41,809 nucleotides of DNA from an uncultured Dysgonomonas sp. (lineage in GTDB: Bacteria; Bacteroidota; Bacteroidia; Bacteroidales; Dysgonomonadaceae). Location of the stretch: contig CALKIV010000021.1 of NCBI GenBank assembly GCA_937995835.1, positions 1 through 41,809 on the forward strand. The letters are read 5' to 3'. Shown one piece after another: positions 25,390 to 33,499 of this stretch. A model generated the notes under the pieces. It saw only the letters and a program-made list of their open reading frames with translations. It had not been told where the DNA came from and ran no database searches. Within the stretch, counting starts at the first letter, position 1; the number at the start of each line of letters is the position of its first letter. The position numbers and the translations under genes were made by a program.

Positions 25390-26796
25390 TCAAGCTATTT
25401 GCTTCTCTCGTTGCTTCTTTACTTTTTCCAATACACCAACAAAAAGTGTGGATAAAACAATGAAAGCATAGATACAGAATGGCATATACCAGACAATATA
25501 ATCGAACAATTGATGCGTATAAGCATGCTGCACAAACATCACATACCATGACAATGGCCCCAATAGAGATATTAGTGTGGTCACTATCAAAGCTAAATTT
25601 CTACGTCGCACAGAAACAGATTCTGTTTTGCTCATTTTTTTTAAGAAAAAAGATGCTCCTAGTGTTATTAGAATAAAAATACCAAAACCGAAGGTTATAT
25701 ATGGAAAAAAATGCCACGAAAATATAGATCCTTCTTTCAGGTAAATCCATAGGACATCTAGCACCCCATTGCCTTCCATCGAACCACCTGTTACGGATCT
25801 CTTGGTGAAAGAAAAAACAAAATGTTCTAAACCTGCACTCCATGTGCCGATATAAAGTTTGATTTGGATAAATAAGAAACAAAAGCCGAATACAAATCCT
25901 AATATAACAGCTAATGAAGATTTTAAGAAAAAAGACAGACCCTGTTTCAAGTCATTTTTATGTTCTATTGCATGATAGATTATTGGGCATACTGCCATTA
26001 CAGCCGTTGATGTTATAAACTCTGCTCCTGTTATTAAGAATTTGACAAAAACAGCAATTATCAAATAGATATAAACCTTCGTATCCGATACCTTATCAGG
26101 ATATTTCTTCTTTTTATCTAAAACAAATAGCATTGTTATAAAAGGGATATAGAAACTCCATAACGCCCACCACAAGTTGTGAGAAAATCTCATCAGCCAA
26201 GGGCTAAAGAGCAAAAGTAGACACACTCCTGCTCCTATCTTATAACCATAATTTCGGCATACCCAAAAAACAATTAAAAAGAAAGCTAAGGCTGTCAACA
26301 ATAAATTAACTATTCGGAACAGATTGAGTTTGTATGTATTATCAATAGGAAGAAGTATATGCAAAAGTCCGTAAACATTACCCATCATGTTAGGTTGAGT
26401 CATATAAATATCTTGCCAACCATCCACAACTTTTCTATTGTTTATATAGTCATCATACATTTGAGCCTGCACCATGCTGTGAGGAAAATTTTTAAGATTC
26501 TCTTGTTTACCCTCTGCAGCCTCCCAAAGTTCAGTTGTTACTGCGTTCCCATTTTCATCTGGCAGATATCTATAGTATACATAATTGGCAGGTAAACCTC
26601 CATGTGACATAAAACCATCAACCTCTGTCATTATTATTCGCCCCAAGGTATACCCTTCAGACCCTCTATCAAAACGATTATACTCTGAACTAGAAATCCT
26701 AAAAATGTTAAACGTAAAGCTTAAAAAAAATAATACAAAGATAGTTAAGCCAAAAAGTGTGTATCGATTGAATTTCATTTTAGTCTGATTTAGCAT
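25390..26796 (-). CDS. Polytopic membrane protein of unknown function
   Basis: This 468-residue protein has about nine to eleven hydrophobic helices. After the first (about 13-32) comes a long polar loop of about 125 residues, rich in Y, N and D (RGSEGYTLGRIIMTEVDGF). The remaining helices start near residue 160. A large first outer loop, followed by many helices and a second aromatic loop (WHFFPYITFGFG), recalls GT-C glycosyltransferases or O-antigen-type enzymes. No DxD/ExD motif can be assigned with confidence. M7 (26778) is an alternative start: if the box at 26804-26811 is the promoter, the M1 ATG would have only about four leader bases. No functional name is justified. Confidence 0.7.
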   Translation of the reverse strand: MLNQTKMKFNRYTLFGLTIFVLFFLSFTFNIFRISSSEYNRFDRGSEGYTLGRIIMTEVDGFMSHGGLPANYVYYRYLPDENGNAVTTELWEAAEGKQENLKNFPHSMVQAQMYDDYINNRKVVDGWQDIYMTQPNMMGNVYGLLHILLPIDNTYKLNLFRIVNLLLTALAFFLIVFWVCRNYGYKIGAGVCLLLLFSPWLMRFSHNLWWALWSFYIPFITMLFVLDKKKKYPDKVSDTKVYIYLIIAVFVKFLITGAEFITSTAVMAVCPIIYHAIEHKNDLKQGLSFFLKSSLAVILGFVFGFCFLFIQIKLYIGTWSAGLEHFVFSFTKRSVTGGSMEGNGVLDVLWIYLKEGSIFSWHFFPYITFGFGIFILITLGASFFLKKMSKTESVSVRRRNLALIVTTLISLLGPLSWYVMFVQHAYTHQLFDYIVWYMPFCIYAFIVLSTLFVGVLEKVKKQREKQIA

Positions 26797-26803
26797 AATT
26801 CAC

Positions 26804-26811
26804 CAAATTTA
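26804..26811 (-). promoter_or_regulatory. Possible -7 box for the polytopic membrane protein
   Basis: The minus-strand reading TAAATTTG fits TAnnTTTG and ends eight bases before the first ATG, which favours the second ATG at 26778 as the true start. AT-richness raises the chance of a random match. Confidence 0.35.
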
Positions 26812-26929
26812 TAAATTTTAATACACAAACAAACTTATTTGCTCTCTCAGTTCAATAAAATACAGCTAAAAACATGAAACTCTTTTGTAACTTCTTGTAT
26901 TATAATTATGCTTTATTGAGAATAAAAAT

Positions 26930-26937
26930 TATCTTTG
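26930..26937 (+). promoter_or_regulatory. -7 promoter box for secDF
   Basis: TATCTTTG lies 136 bases before the secDF ATG. The expected leader of about 130 bases includes a ten-codon ORF and a short hairpin. Confidence 0.55.
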
Positions 26938-26981
26938 CACGCCATAAAGTGTCTACTTTTAAGAGTTTAAAGCTTAACAAC

Positions 26982-27014
26982 ATGGCTTCTTCCATTCAAG
27001 CAGAATGGAGATAA
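26982..27014 (+). other. Ten-codon leader ORF before secDF
   Basis: ATG to TAA encodes MASSIQAEWR. Within it, TCCATTC (26991-26997) pairs with GAATGGA (27003-27009) across a 5-base loop. It ends 59 bases before the secDF start. Whether it is translated is unknown; SecDF genes in other bacteria can be controlled by upstream arrest peptides, but those are much longer. Confidence 0.3.
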
Positions 27015-27073
27015 CATATTGATATGATTATATTTAAAAACAATTAAAATTAATAATAAAAACAAAATCTAAG

Positions 27074-30043
27074 ATGCAAAACAAAGGATTTGTAGTAACA
27101 TTTGCTATTGCCCTTGCATTGGTTTGTGCTTTTTATCTGTCATTTTCTTTTGTGACAATGACTTATGACAACAAAGCAATAGACTACGCAACTGAATATG
27201 CTGAGGCCAATTCAAATGGTAACACAGAATTGTTCCAAGAATTGTATAATAAGCAATACAATCACTATTTGGATTCAATGTCTACAGAGAGAGTTTTCTT
27301 AGCTTTCAGCTATGAAACGAAAAAAGATGGAATACCTGTACAAAAAGAATATGGGTATACTCTAAAAGAATGTCGAGAGAGAGAAATAGGCTTAGGACTA
27401 GACCTTAAAGGTGGTATGAGTGTCATCGTTGAGGTAGATGTAGCTGCTGTTCTAAAATCACTAGGTGATGGAGAAAACGAAGCTTTCGCCAAAGCAATTG
27501 AAGAAGCGACAGCTGAAAACAGAAAAGGGACTAATAGAGACTATATAACCATTTTTGTAGACAAATTCCAAAAAGCGAACGGCGTTGACAAGCTATCTGG
27601 TGTATTTAGCACAAAACTAAAAGATCAAATAGTTGCAGGAGACAGAGACGACAAAGTGGTACAAGTATTACGTACCGAACTTGAAGGTATTGCTGACAAC
27701 TCATTCAGCATTCTTCGTACTCGTATCGACCGTTTTGGTGTTGTAGCTCCTAATATCCAAAAATTGGACAACCGTGCAGAACGTATCCAAATAGAGCTAC
27801 CAGGAATCAAAGAACCAGAACGTGTGAAAAAGCTTTTGCAAGGAAGTGCAAATCTTGAATTTTGGAAGACTTACAAACAACAAGATGTTCAACCATTTAT
27901 TATGGAGTTGGACAGAAAAACAACTGAAGCATTACAAGCTAACATTGCTGATTCATTAACAACTGACTCTACAAAAGCAATTGTTAACGACCTTGGATTC
28001 AACAAAACATTGAGCCAACATTTCTTATATCCAGGAAACATGTCAACAGTTGGTGTTGTACATAGAAATGACACTGCTGCTGTTAATAGAATTCTAGAGA
28101 AATATAAAGACTTATATCCTAGCGACATGAAATTTGCTTGGGCATTTAAAGCTCAAGATATAAGAGAGACTATGATTTCTCTTCATGCGCTACGAGGAAG
28201 TGGCGTTAAAAAAGGTCCAGCCCTAGACGGAGAAGTTGTAGTAGATGCCAAAGCTGACCAGTCTCAACGAGGAACGGCTTGGGAAGTGAGCATGCGTATG
28301 AATTCCACAGGGACTCAACGTTGGTCACACATCACAGGTGAGGAAAAAGGAAATGCAATTGCTATTGTTCTTGATGGATTTGTGTATTCTGCTCCAAATG
28401 TAAATCAACAAATTGATGGAGGACAATCATCTATCTCTGGAGATTTCACTCCTGAAGAAGCAAAAGACTTGGAGAACGTTTTGAAATCTGGTAAGATGAA
28501 GGCTGGTGTACATATCGTACAAGAAGATATCGTAGGACCATCATTAGGACAAGAAGCTATTGATGCAGGGGTTATCTCTTTTGCTTTAGCATTAGTTTTA
28601 CTGATGATATACATTTGTCTTGCTTATGGAATTATCCCAGGACTTGTGGCAAGTAGTGCCCTTATAATAAACTTATTCTTTACGTTAGGAACATTGGCTG
28701 CTTTTGGAGCTGTCATGACACTACCAGGTATCACCGGACTTGTGCTATCTCTAGCCATGGCGGTGGATGCAAATGTGTTGATCTATGAAAGAACAAGAGA
28801 AGAATTAAGAGCTGGCAAGAATGTTAAGACAGCCTTGGCTGATGGATACAAAAATGCATTCTCTGCCATCTTTGATGCTAACGTTACTCAGATATTGACA
28901 GGTATTATTCTAGTTTACTTTGGTACAGGTGCCGTAAGAGGATTCGCAACTACATTGATCATTGGTATCATAGCATCATTCATTACAGCTGTATTCTTAA
29001 CTAGAATATTCTATGAATTCATGATTGACAAAGGATATTTCCGCAACTTGACATTCACAACTGCTATTACCAAAAATCTATTTGTTAACGCGAAGTATAA
29101 CTTCTTAGCGCATGCAAATAAATTCTTTATCGGATCAATTGTACTTGTTGTACTAGGTATCGGTTCCCTATTTATCAACTCACTGAATTACGGTATTGAT
29201 TTCACGGGAGGACGTAACTATTTGATCAGATTCGAGAACACAGTGGCAACTGAGGATGTTAGAAATGCTCTGACTGCAGAATTCGACGGTTCTAACATTA
29301 CTGTTCTTACTTCAGGATCCGCAACAGCAACTTCTGAATCAAGCCAAATGCGTATCACAACCAACTATAAGGTTGAAAATGCATCTGACGAAACAGAGGC
29401 TGAAATCAGAGGTAAAATGACAACAGCACTAAAACCATTCTTGGCTGAAGGAGAAACTTTCGACAATGTAGTGCAAAGTTCTCAACGTGTTGGTCCAAGT
29501 GTGGCTGACGACTTGAAGACTGCTGCTAGTATTGCCGTTGTGTTAGCCATTATCGCTATGGCGTTGTACATTCTACTTCGCTTTAGAGATGTTGCCTTCT
29601 CTGCAGGTACATTTATCGCTGTAGCTCATGATGCTGCCATAGTAATATTCTTATACTCTCTATTATACAAATTGATGCCATTCTCAATGGAGATAGACCA
29701 AGCATTTATTGCTGCTATCCTTACAGTTGTAGGATACTCTATTAATGACAAGGTGGTAATCTTTGACCGTATTAGAGAGATTAGAAAGAACTATCCAAAA
29801 CGTGATGTAACCGAAACTATTAATGAAGCGCTTAACTCTACATTAGGACGTACATTGAATACTTCACTAAGTACCATGCTTGTGATCTTCTGTATTTTCC
29901 TTCTTGGTGGTGACACCATCCGTAGCTTTACATTCGCTATCTTCATTGGTGTGTTTGTAGGTACTTACTCTTCTCTTTTCATCGCCACTCCTGTTGCTTG
30001 GAGAATGCTTAAAAAGAAACAAGATAAAGAAGATAAAAAGTAA
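27074..30043 (+). CDS. secDF: Protein translocase SecDF, fused SecD and SecF
   Basis: This 989-residue inner-membrane protein uses the proton gradient to help pull secreted proteins through SecYEG. The SecD half has a first helix (about 5-28), the GLDLKGGMSV motif (108-117), a large periplasmic P1 region and five helices about 500-650. The SecF half begins with a helix near 681-703, then GIDFTGGRNY (about 706-716), and ends with helices about 810-980 including GYSINDKVVIFDRIRE. The single-chain fusion is usual in Bacteroidetes. It is a one-gene unit with its own promoter and a strong terminator. Confidence 0.97.
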   Translation: MQNKGFVVTFAIALALVCAFYLSFSFVTMTYDNKAIDYATEYAEANSNGNTELFQELYNKQYNHYLDSMSTERVFLAFSYETKKDGIPVQKEYGYTLKECREREIGLGLDLKGGMSVIVEVDVAAVLKSLGDGENEAFAKAIEEATAENRKGTNRDYITIFVDKFQKANGVDKLSGVFSTKLKDQIVAGDRDDKVVQVLRTELEGIADNSFSILRTRIDRFGVVAPNIQKLDNRAERIQIELPGIKEPERVKKLLQGSANLEFWKTYKQQDVQPFIMELDRKTTEALQANIADSLTTDSTKAIVNDLGFNKTLSQHFLYPGNMSTVGVVHRNDTAAVNRILEKYKDLYPSDMKFAWAFKAQDIRETMISLHALRGSGVKKGPALDGEVVVDAKADQSQRGTAWEVSMRMNSTGTQRWSHITGEEKGNAIAIVLDGFVYSAPNVNQQIDGGQSSISGDFTPEEAKDLENVLKSGKMKAGVHIVQEDIVGPSLGQEAIDAGVISFALALVLLMIYICLAYGIIPGLVASSALIINLFFTLGTLAAFGAVMTLPGITGLVLSLAMAVDANVLIYERTREELRAGKNVKTALADGYKNAFSAIFDANVTQILTGIILVYFGTGAVRGFATTLIIGIIASFITAVFLTRIFYEFMIDKGYFRNLTFTTAITKNLFVNAKYNFLAHANKFFIGSIVLVVLGIGSLFINSLNYGIDFTGGRNYLIRFENTVATEDVRNALTAEFDGSNITVLTSGSATATSESSQMRITTNYKVENASDETEAEIRGKMTTALKPFLAEGETFDNVVQSSQRVGPSVADDLKTAASIAVVLAIIAMALYILLRFRDVAFSAGTFIAVAHDAAIVIFLYSLLYKLMPFSMEIDQAFIAAILTVVGYSINDKVVIFDRIREIRKNYPKRDVTETINEALNSTLGRTLNTSLSTMLVIFCIFLLGGDTIRSFTFAIFIGVFVGTYSSLFIATPVAWRMLKKKQDKEDKK

Positions 30044-30066
30044 TCTATACTTTTAGAATATATTGA

Positions 30067-30104
30067 AAAGGGCGATTGATTTGGAATCAATCGCCCTTTC
30101 TTTT
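30067..30104 (+). terminator. Terminator after secDF
   Basis: A 15-bp perfect stem (30067-30081 with 30085-30099, loop TGG) is followed by CTTTTATTT. Confidence 0.92.
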
Positions 30105-30156
30105 ATTTAACCTACTCCATCAATAGCAATAGACTATCAAGGAAGAGACAAGCTAT

Positions 30157-30194
30157 AAAAAAACACCTCTCATCATATTGACGAGAGGTGTTTT
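30157..30194 (-). terminator. Terminator after fabG
   Basis: A 12-bp perfect inverted repeat (30160-30171 with 30183-30194) is followed on the minus strand by a T-run (complement of the A-run from 30163 down to 30157). It lies 29 bases after the fabG stop. Confidence 0.88.
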
Positions 30195-30222
30195 GAAAAT
30201 ATAATCTAAGTCTATTTCTTAA

Positions 30223-30969
30223 TTACATGTTCATTCCACCGCAAACGGGGATCACTTGCCCACTAACATAAGATGATAGATCTGAAGCTAAGAATAAAGC
30301 TACATTAGCTACATCTTCAGGTGTTCCTCCACGACGAAGAGGGATTTGAGACTCCCATTGTTTTTTAACTTCTTCTGGCAATACTCCTGTCATATCAGTG
30401 ATGATAAAGCCTGGATTGATACAGTTTGCACGAATACCTCTTGAACCTAGTTCCTTTGCTATAGATTTAGCCAAACCAATCATACCTGCTTTAGATGCAG
30501 AATAGTTTGTTTGTCCTGCATTTCCTGAGATTCCTACTACAGAACTCATATTAATAATGCTTCCTCCACGTTGCTTCATCATAATAGGGCTACAAGCATG
30601 GATAAAATTGAACGCAGACTTCAAGTTGATAGTAATTACAGAATCCCATTGATCTTCTGTCATACGCATCATTAAACCATCTCTAGTGATTCCAGCATTA
30701 TTGATAAGAATATCAATACTTCCGAATTCTTTATGAATTTCTTCTACCACCTTATGAGTGTCTTCGAAGTTGGCTGCATTTGATGCATAACCTTTGGCTT
30801 TCACACCTAGTGCTTCCAATTCTTTTTCTGTAGCTAGCGCATTGTCGTCTATTTTAAGATCTGTAAATGCAATATTAGCTCCTTCTGATGCAAGTTTCAA
30901 AGCTATAGCTTTGCCTATTCCACGAGCAGCACCAGTAATAATGGCGGTTTTACCTTCTAATAATTTCAT
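30223..30969 (-). CDS. fabG: 3-oxoacyl-[acyl-carrier-protein] reductase
   Basis: FabG (248 aa) is an NADPH-dependent short-chain dehydrogenase that reduces 3-oxoacyl-ACP in fatty-acid elongation. The nucleotide motif is TGAARGIG (12-19), the NAG motif NNAGITRDG (90-98), and the catalytic residues N114, S143, Y156 and K160 (YSASK) are all present. The C-terminal GQVIPVCGGMNM is typical. It lies 82 bases after a tetR-type gene on the same strand, so both may share a transcript. A perfect tandem 11-bp repeat lies directly before its start codon. Confidence 0.93.
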   Translation of the reverse strand: MKLLEGKTAIITGAARGIGKAIALKLASEGANIAFTDLKIDDNALATEKELEALGVKAKGYASNAANFEDTHKVVEEIHKEFGSIDILINNAGITRDGLMMRMTEDQWDSVITINLKSAFNFIHACSPIMMKQRGGSIINMSSVVGISGNAGQTNYSASKAGMIGLAKSIAKELGSRGIRANCINPGFIITDMTGVLPEEVKKQWESQIPLRRGGTPEDVANVALFLASDLSSYVSGQVIPVCGGMNM

Positions 30970-30974
30970 GTAAA

Positions 30975-30996
30975 TTCTATTTTAGTTCTATTTTAG
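30975..30996 (-). repeat. Tandem 11-bp repeat just before fabG
   Basis: Two perfect adjacent copies of TTCTATTTTAG (30975-30985 and 30986-30996 on the plus strand; CTAAAATAGAA on the minus strand) end six bases before the fabG start codon, within its ribosome-loading region. Confidence 0.8.
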
Positions 30997-31051
30997 TTTT
31001 TTCAACTTCTTATTTGTTAGTTTAATGTGAAAAATGAGATCTATCTTAGAC

Positions 31052-31633
31052 TCATTTCTTTTTTATTCCTTGAAAAATTAAATATGTTATATTTTCTTTA
31101 TTCGATTCTGTTGTATTCAGCAATGGATTGATCTGACCTCTGATATAAGGTACTTCTAAGCCTCTAAATGCGTGATGAAGAATCTCTGCCGTCACCTTCA
31201 CATCAGGCATCTCAAAGATTCCTTCCTCAACTCCGGCTTTCAATATTTCGGTGAGGAGTTCGATCTCTTTTCTATCAAAAGACTTTCGCACATACTGCAC
31301 CCTCCATATATCTCTGAAGAAGTCTGCTTTTAGTGTACCATTGCGCGCCACCACCGCTTTTATAGTATCAAATCTTGTAGATAAGAATAAGAGTAACTTT
31401 TCGTCTGCCGGCATTTGAGTATTACCTACTTCTTGCAGAGCCAAATACATTTTATTTAATTCCGTTTTTAGCACAGCCTTGTAGACATCGTCCTTGCTCT
31501 TGAAATAGGTATACAACGTGCGTCTACCTTTATGCGAAGCAATAGCAATATCATTCATGGTCGTATTTTCAACTCCCAATTTGGCAAACAGTTGGCGTGC
31601 AACATCTATCAATATCGTCTTCGTCTTATTCAC
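31052..31633 (-). CDS. TetR-family transcriptional regulator
   Basis: This 193-residue protein has the TetR N-terminal helix-turn-helix (about 8-54; ARQLFAKLGVENTTMNDIAIASHKGRRTLYTYF, shown in part) and a helical ligand-binding C-terminal domain. It is divergent from pyrG and lies directly upstream of fabG, so control of fabG, or of envelope lipid genes, and of itself is plausible. The ligand is unknown. An inverted TGCACA/TGTGCA pair lies in its promoter region. Confidence 0.9.
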   Translation of the reverse strand: MNKTKTILIDVARQLFAKLGVENTTMNDIAIASHKGRRTLYTYFKSKDDVYKAVLKTELNKMYLALQEVGNTQMPADEKLLLFLSTRFDTIKAVVARNGTLKADFFRDIWRVQYVRKSFDRKEIELLTEILKAGVEEGIFEMPDVKVTAEILHHAFRGLEVPYIRGQINPLLNTTESNKENITYLIFQGIKKK

Positions 31634-31660
31634 TCTTTGATCTTCTATTTTCAGGCTGAC

Positions 31661-31701
31661 TGCACAAAAGTTCTACAGCTGTGCAAATTTAAACAAATAT
31701 A
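31661..31701 (-). promoter_or_regulatory. Promoter and possible operator of the tetR-fabG unit
   Basis: On the minus strand two boxes fit TAnnTTTG: TAAATTTG (31684-31691) and TATATTTG (31694-31701). An inverted repeat, TGCACA (31661-31666) with TGTGCA (31680-31685), overlaps the first box and lies before the tetR start, as expected for an autoregulatory site. No binding data can be seen. Confidence 0.4.
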
Positions 31702-31827
31702 GCTAAATGTAAAACTCAATAGACTTAAAATAGCTTGTTTCTGCCGAAGTTCATCATAGTGTGACTAAGAAGAACTTTTTATAGTGTTTAAGTTTACTAA
31801 TAATTACGACTTGGTCAGTTTTTTTTA

Positions 31828-31835
31828 TACTTTTG
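31828..31835 (+). promoter_or_regulatory. -7 promoter box for pyrG-yidC
   Basis: TACTTTTG fits TAnnTTTG and lies 32 bases before the pyrG ATG. A clear -33 is missing. Confidence 0.45.
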
Positions 31836-31867
31836 TGCTTTCTTACGTATAATATTATTTCGAAAAA

Positions 31868-33484
31868 ATGAGTAATACAAAGTATATTTTTGTTACAGGT
31901 GGTGTGATTTCATCTCTAGGGAAAGGAATTATTGCCTCGTCTTTAGGCAAACTGTTGCAGGCGAGAGGTTACAAAGTAACTATTCAGAAGTTAGATCCTT
32001 ATATTAATATTGACTCAGGCACGTTGAACCCGTATGAACACGGAGAATGTTATGTGACTGAAGATGGGCATGAGGCAGATCTTGACCTTGGGCACTATGA
32101 GCGCTTTCTGAATCAGGCAACGCACAAAGACAACAATATTACTACTGGTAGAATTTATCAAAATATCATCAACAAAGAACGTAAAGGTGATTATTTAGGT
32201 AAGACTGTACAGATTGTACCTCATATAACTGACGAAATAAAGCGTAACGTCAAGCTATTAGGTTCTTCAAAATATAAATATGACTTTGTCATCACTGAGA
32301 TAGGTGGTACAATTGGAGATATCGAGTCGCTGCCATTTATAGAAAGCGTACGTCAGCTTCGTTGGGAACTTGGTCGTGACGCTCTATGCGTACACTTGAC
32401 TTATGTGCCTTACATTGCTGCAGCAAAAGAGGTAAAAACAAAACCGACACAGCATTCTGTAAAAGTGCTTCAATCGGAAGGCGTACAACCTGATATGCTT
32501 GTTCTACGTACTGAGCATACTCTAAGCAAAGACATTTTGCGCAAAGTTGCTCTGTTTTGTAATGTTGCTGTTGATTCCGTTATCCAATCGGTTGACGTTC
32601 CAACGATCTATGAAGTGCCCTTGATGATGCAAGAGCAAAAGATGGATGAAACCATCCTTCGCAAACTTGGAATGGATTATAGCAAAGAGCCAGAAATCAC
32701 TAAATGGAAAGCCTTCTTAGACCTAAAAAATCAGGCAAAAGAAGAACTTACTATTGGCTTAGTGGGCAAATATGTAGAATTGCCTGATGCTTACAAATCA
32801 ATTAATGAATCTTTGTTCCAAGCAACCATATATCATAAGCACAAGCTGAATTTACAATTTATTCAAGCAGACAAACTTACGTCCGAAAATGTTAGTGAGA
32901 AACTAAAAGCATTGGACGGGGTGATCATTGCTCCTGGCTTTGGTCAGAGAGGTGTAGACGGCAAACTACTTGCAACTAAATATGCAAGAGAAAACAATAT
33001 TCCTACATTTGGTATATGTCTTGGTATGCAATGCATGGTTATAGAATATGCTAGAAATGTTCTCGGATTGGAAGATGCGAACTCCACAGAGATGAATCCT
33101 CAAACACCGTACAAGGTGATTGACTTGATGGAAGAACAAAAGAACATCACAACTCTAGGTGGTAGCATGAGACTTGGAGCTTATAAGTGTGAATTGGAAA
33201 AAGATTCCCTACTATATAATGCTTATGGGAAGAAAGAGATAAAAGAACGTCATCGTCACCGTTTCGAATTCAATGGAGACTTCACAGAACAATTTGAAGA
33301 AGCTGGAATGCGATGCACTGGAATCAATCCTGAGACGGGATTAGTGGAAGCTATTGAAGTGCCTAAAAACACTTGGTATGTTGGTGTTCAATTTCATCCA
33401 GAATATAATAGTACTGTATTAGAGCCTAACCCTTTATTTATGAGTTTTGTTGAGGCTGCTATAAAATATAAGAGTAATAAATAA
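31868..33484 (+). CDS. pyrG: CTP synthase
   Basis: PyrG (538 aa) makes CTP from UTP with ATP and glutamine. The synthetase domain starts with FVTGGVISSLGKG (8-20), followed by KLDPYINIDSGTLNPYEHGE (41-60) and EIGGTIGDIES (144-154). The glutaminase domain has the nucleophile C384 (FGICLGMQ) and H510/E512 (FHPEY). Length is standard. It is followed after 15 bases by yidC, so the two are co-transcribed. Confidence 0.98.
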   Translation: MSNTKYIFVTGGVISSLGKGIIASSLGKLLQARGYKVTIQKLDPYINIDSGTLNPYEHGECYVTEDGHEADLDLGHYERFLNQATHKDNNITTGRIYQNIINKERKGDYLGKTVQIVPHITDEIKRNVKLLGSSKYKYDFVITEIGGTIGDIESLPFIESVRQLRWELGRDALCVHLTYVPYIAAAKEVKTKPTQHSVKVLQSEGVQPDMLVLRTEHTLSKDILRKVALFCNVAVDSVIQSVDVPTIYEVPLMMQEQKMDETILRKLGMDYSKEPEITKWKAFLDLKNQAKEELTIGLVGKYVELPDAYKSINESLFQATIYHKHKLNLQFIQADKLTSENVSEKLKALDGVIIAPGFGQRGVDGKLLATKYARENNIPTFGICLGMQCMVIEYARNVLGLEDANSTEMNPQTPYKVIDLMEEQKNITTLGGSMRLGAYKCELEKDSLLYNAYGKKEIKERHRHRFEFNGDFTEQFEEAGMRCTGINPETGLVEAIEVPKNTWYVGVQFHPEYNSTVLEPNPLFMSFVEAAIKYKSNK

Positions 33485-33499
33485 CCCTTAAAAATTATA

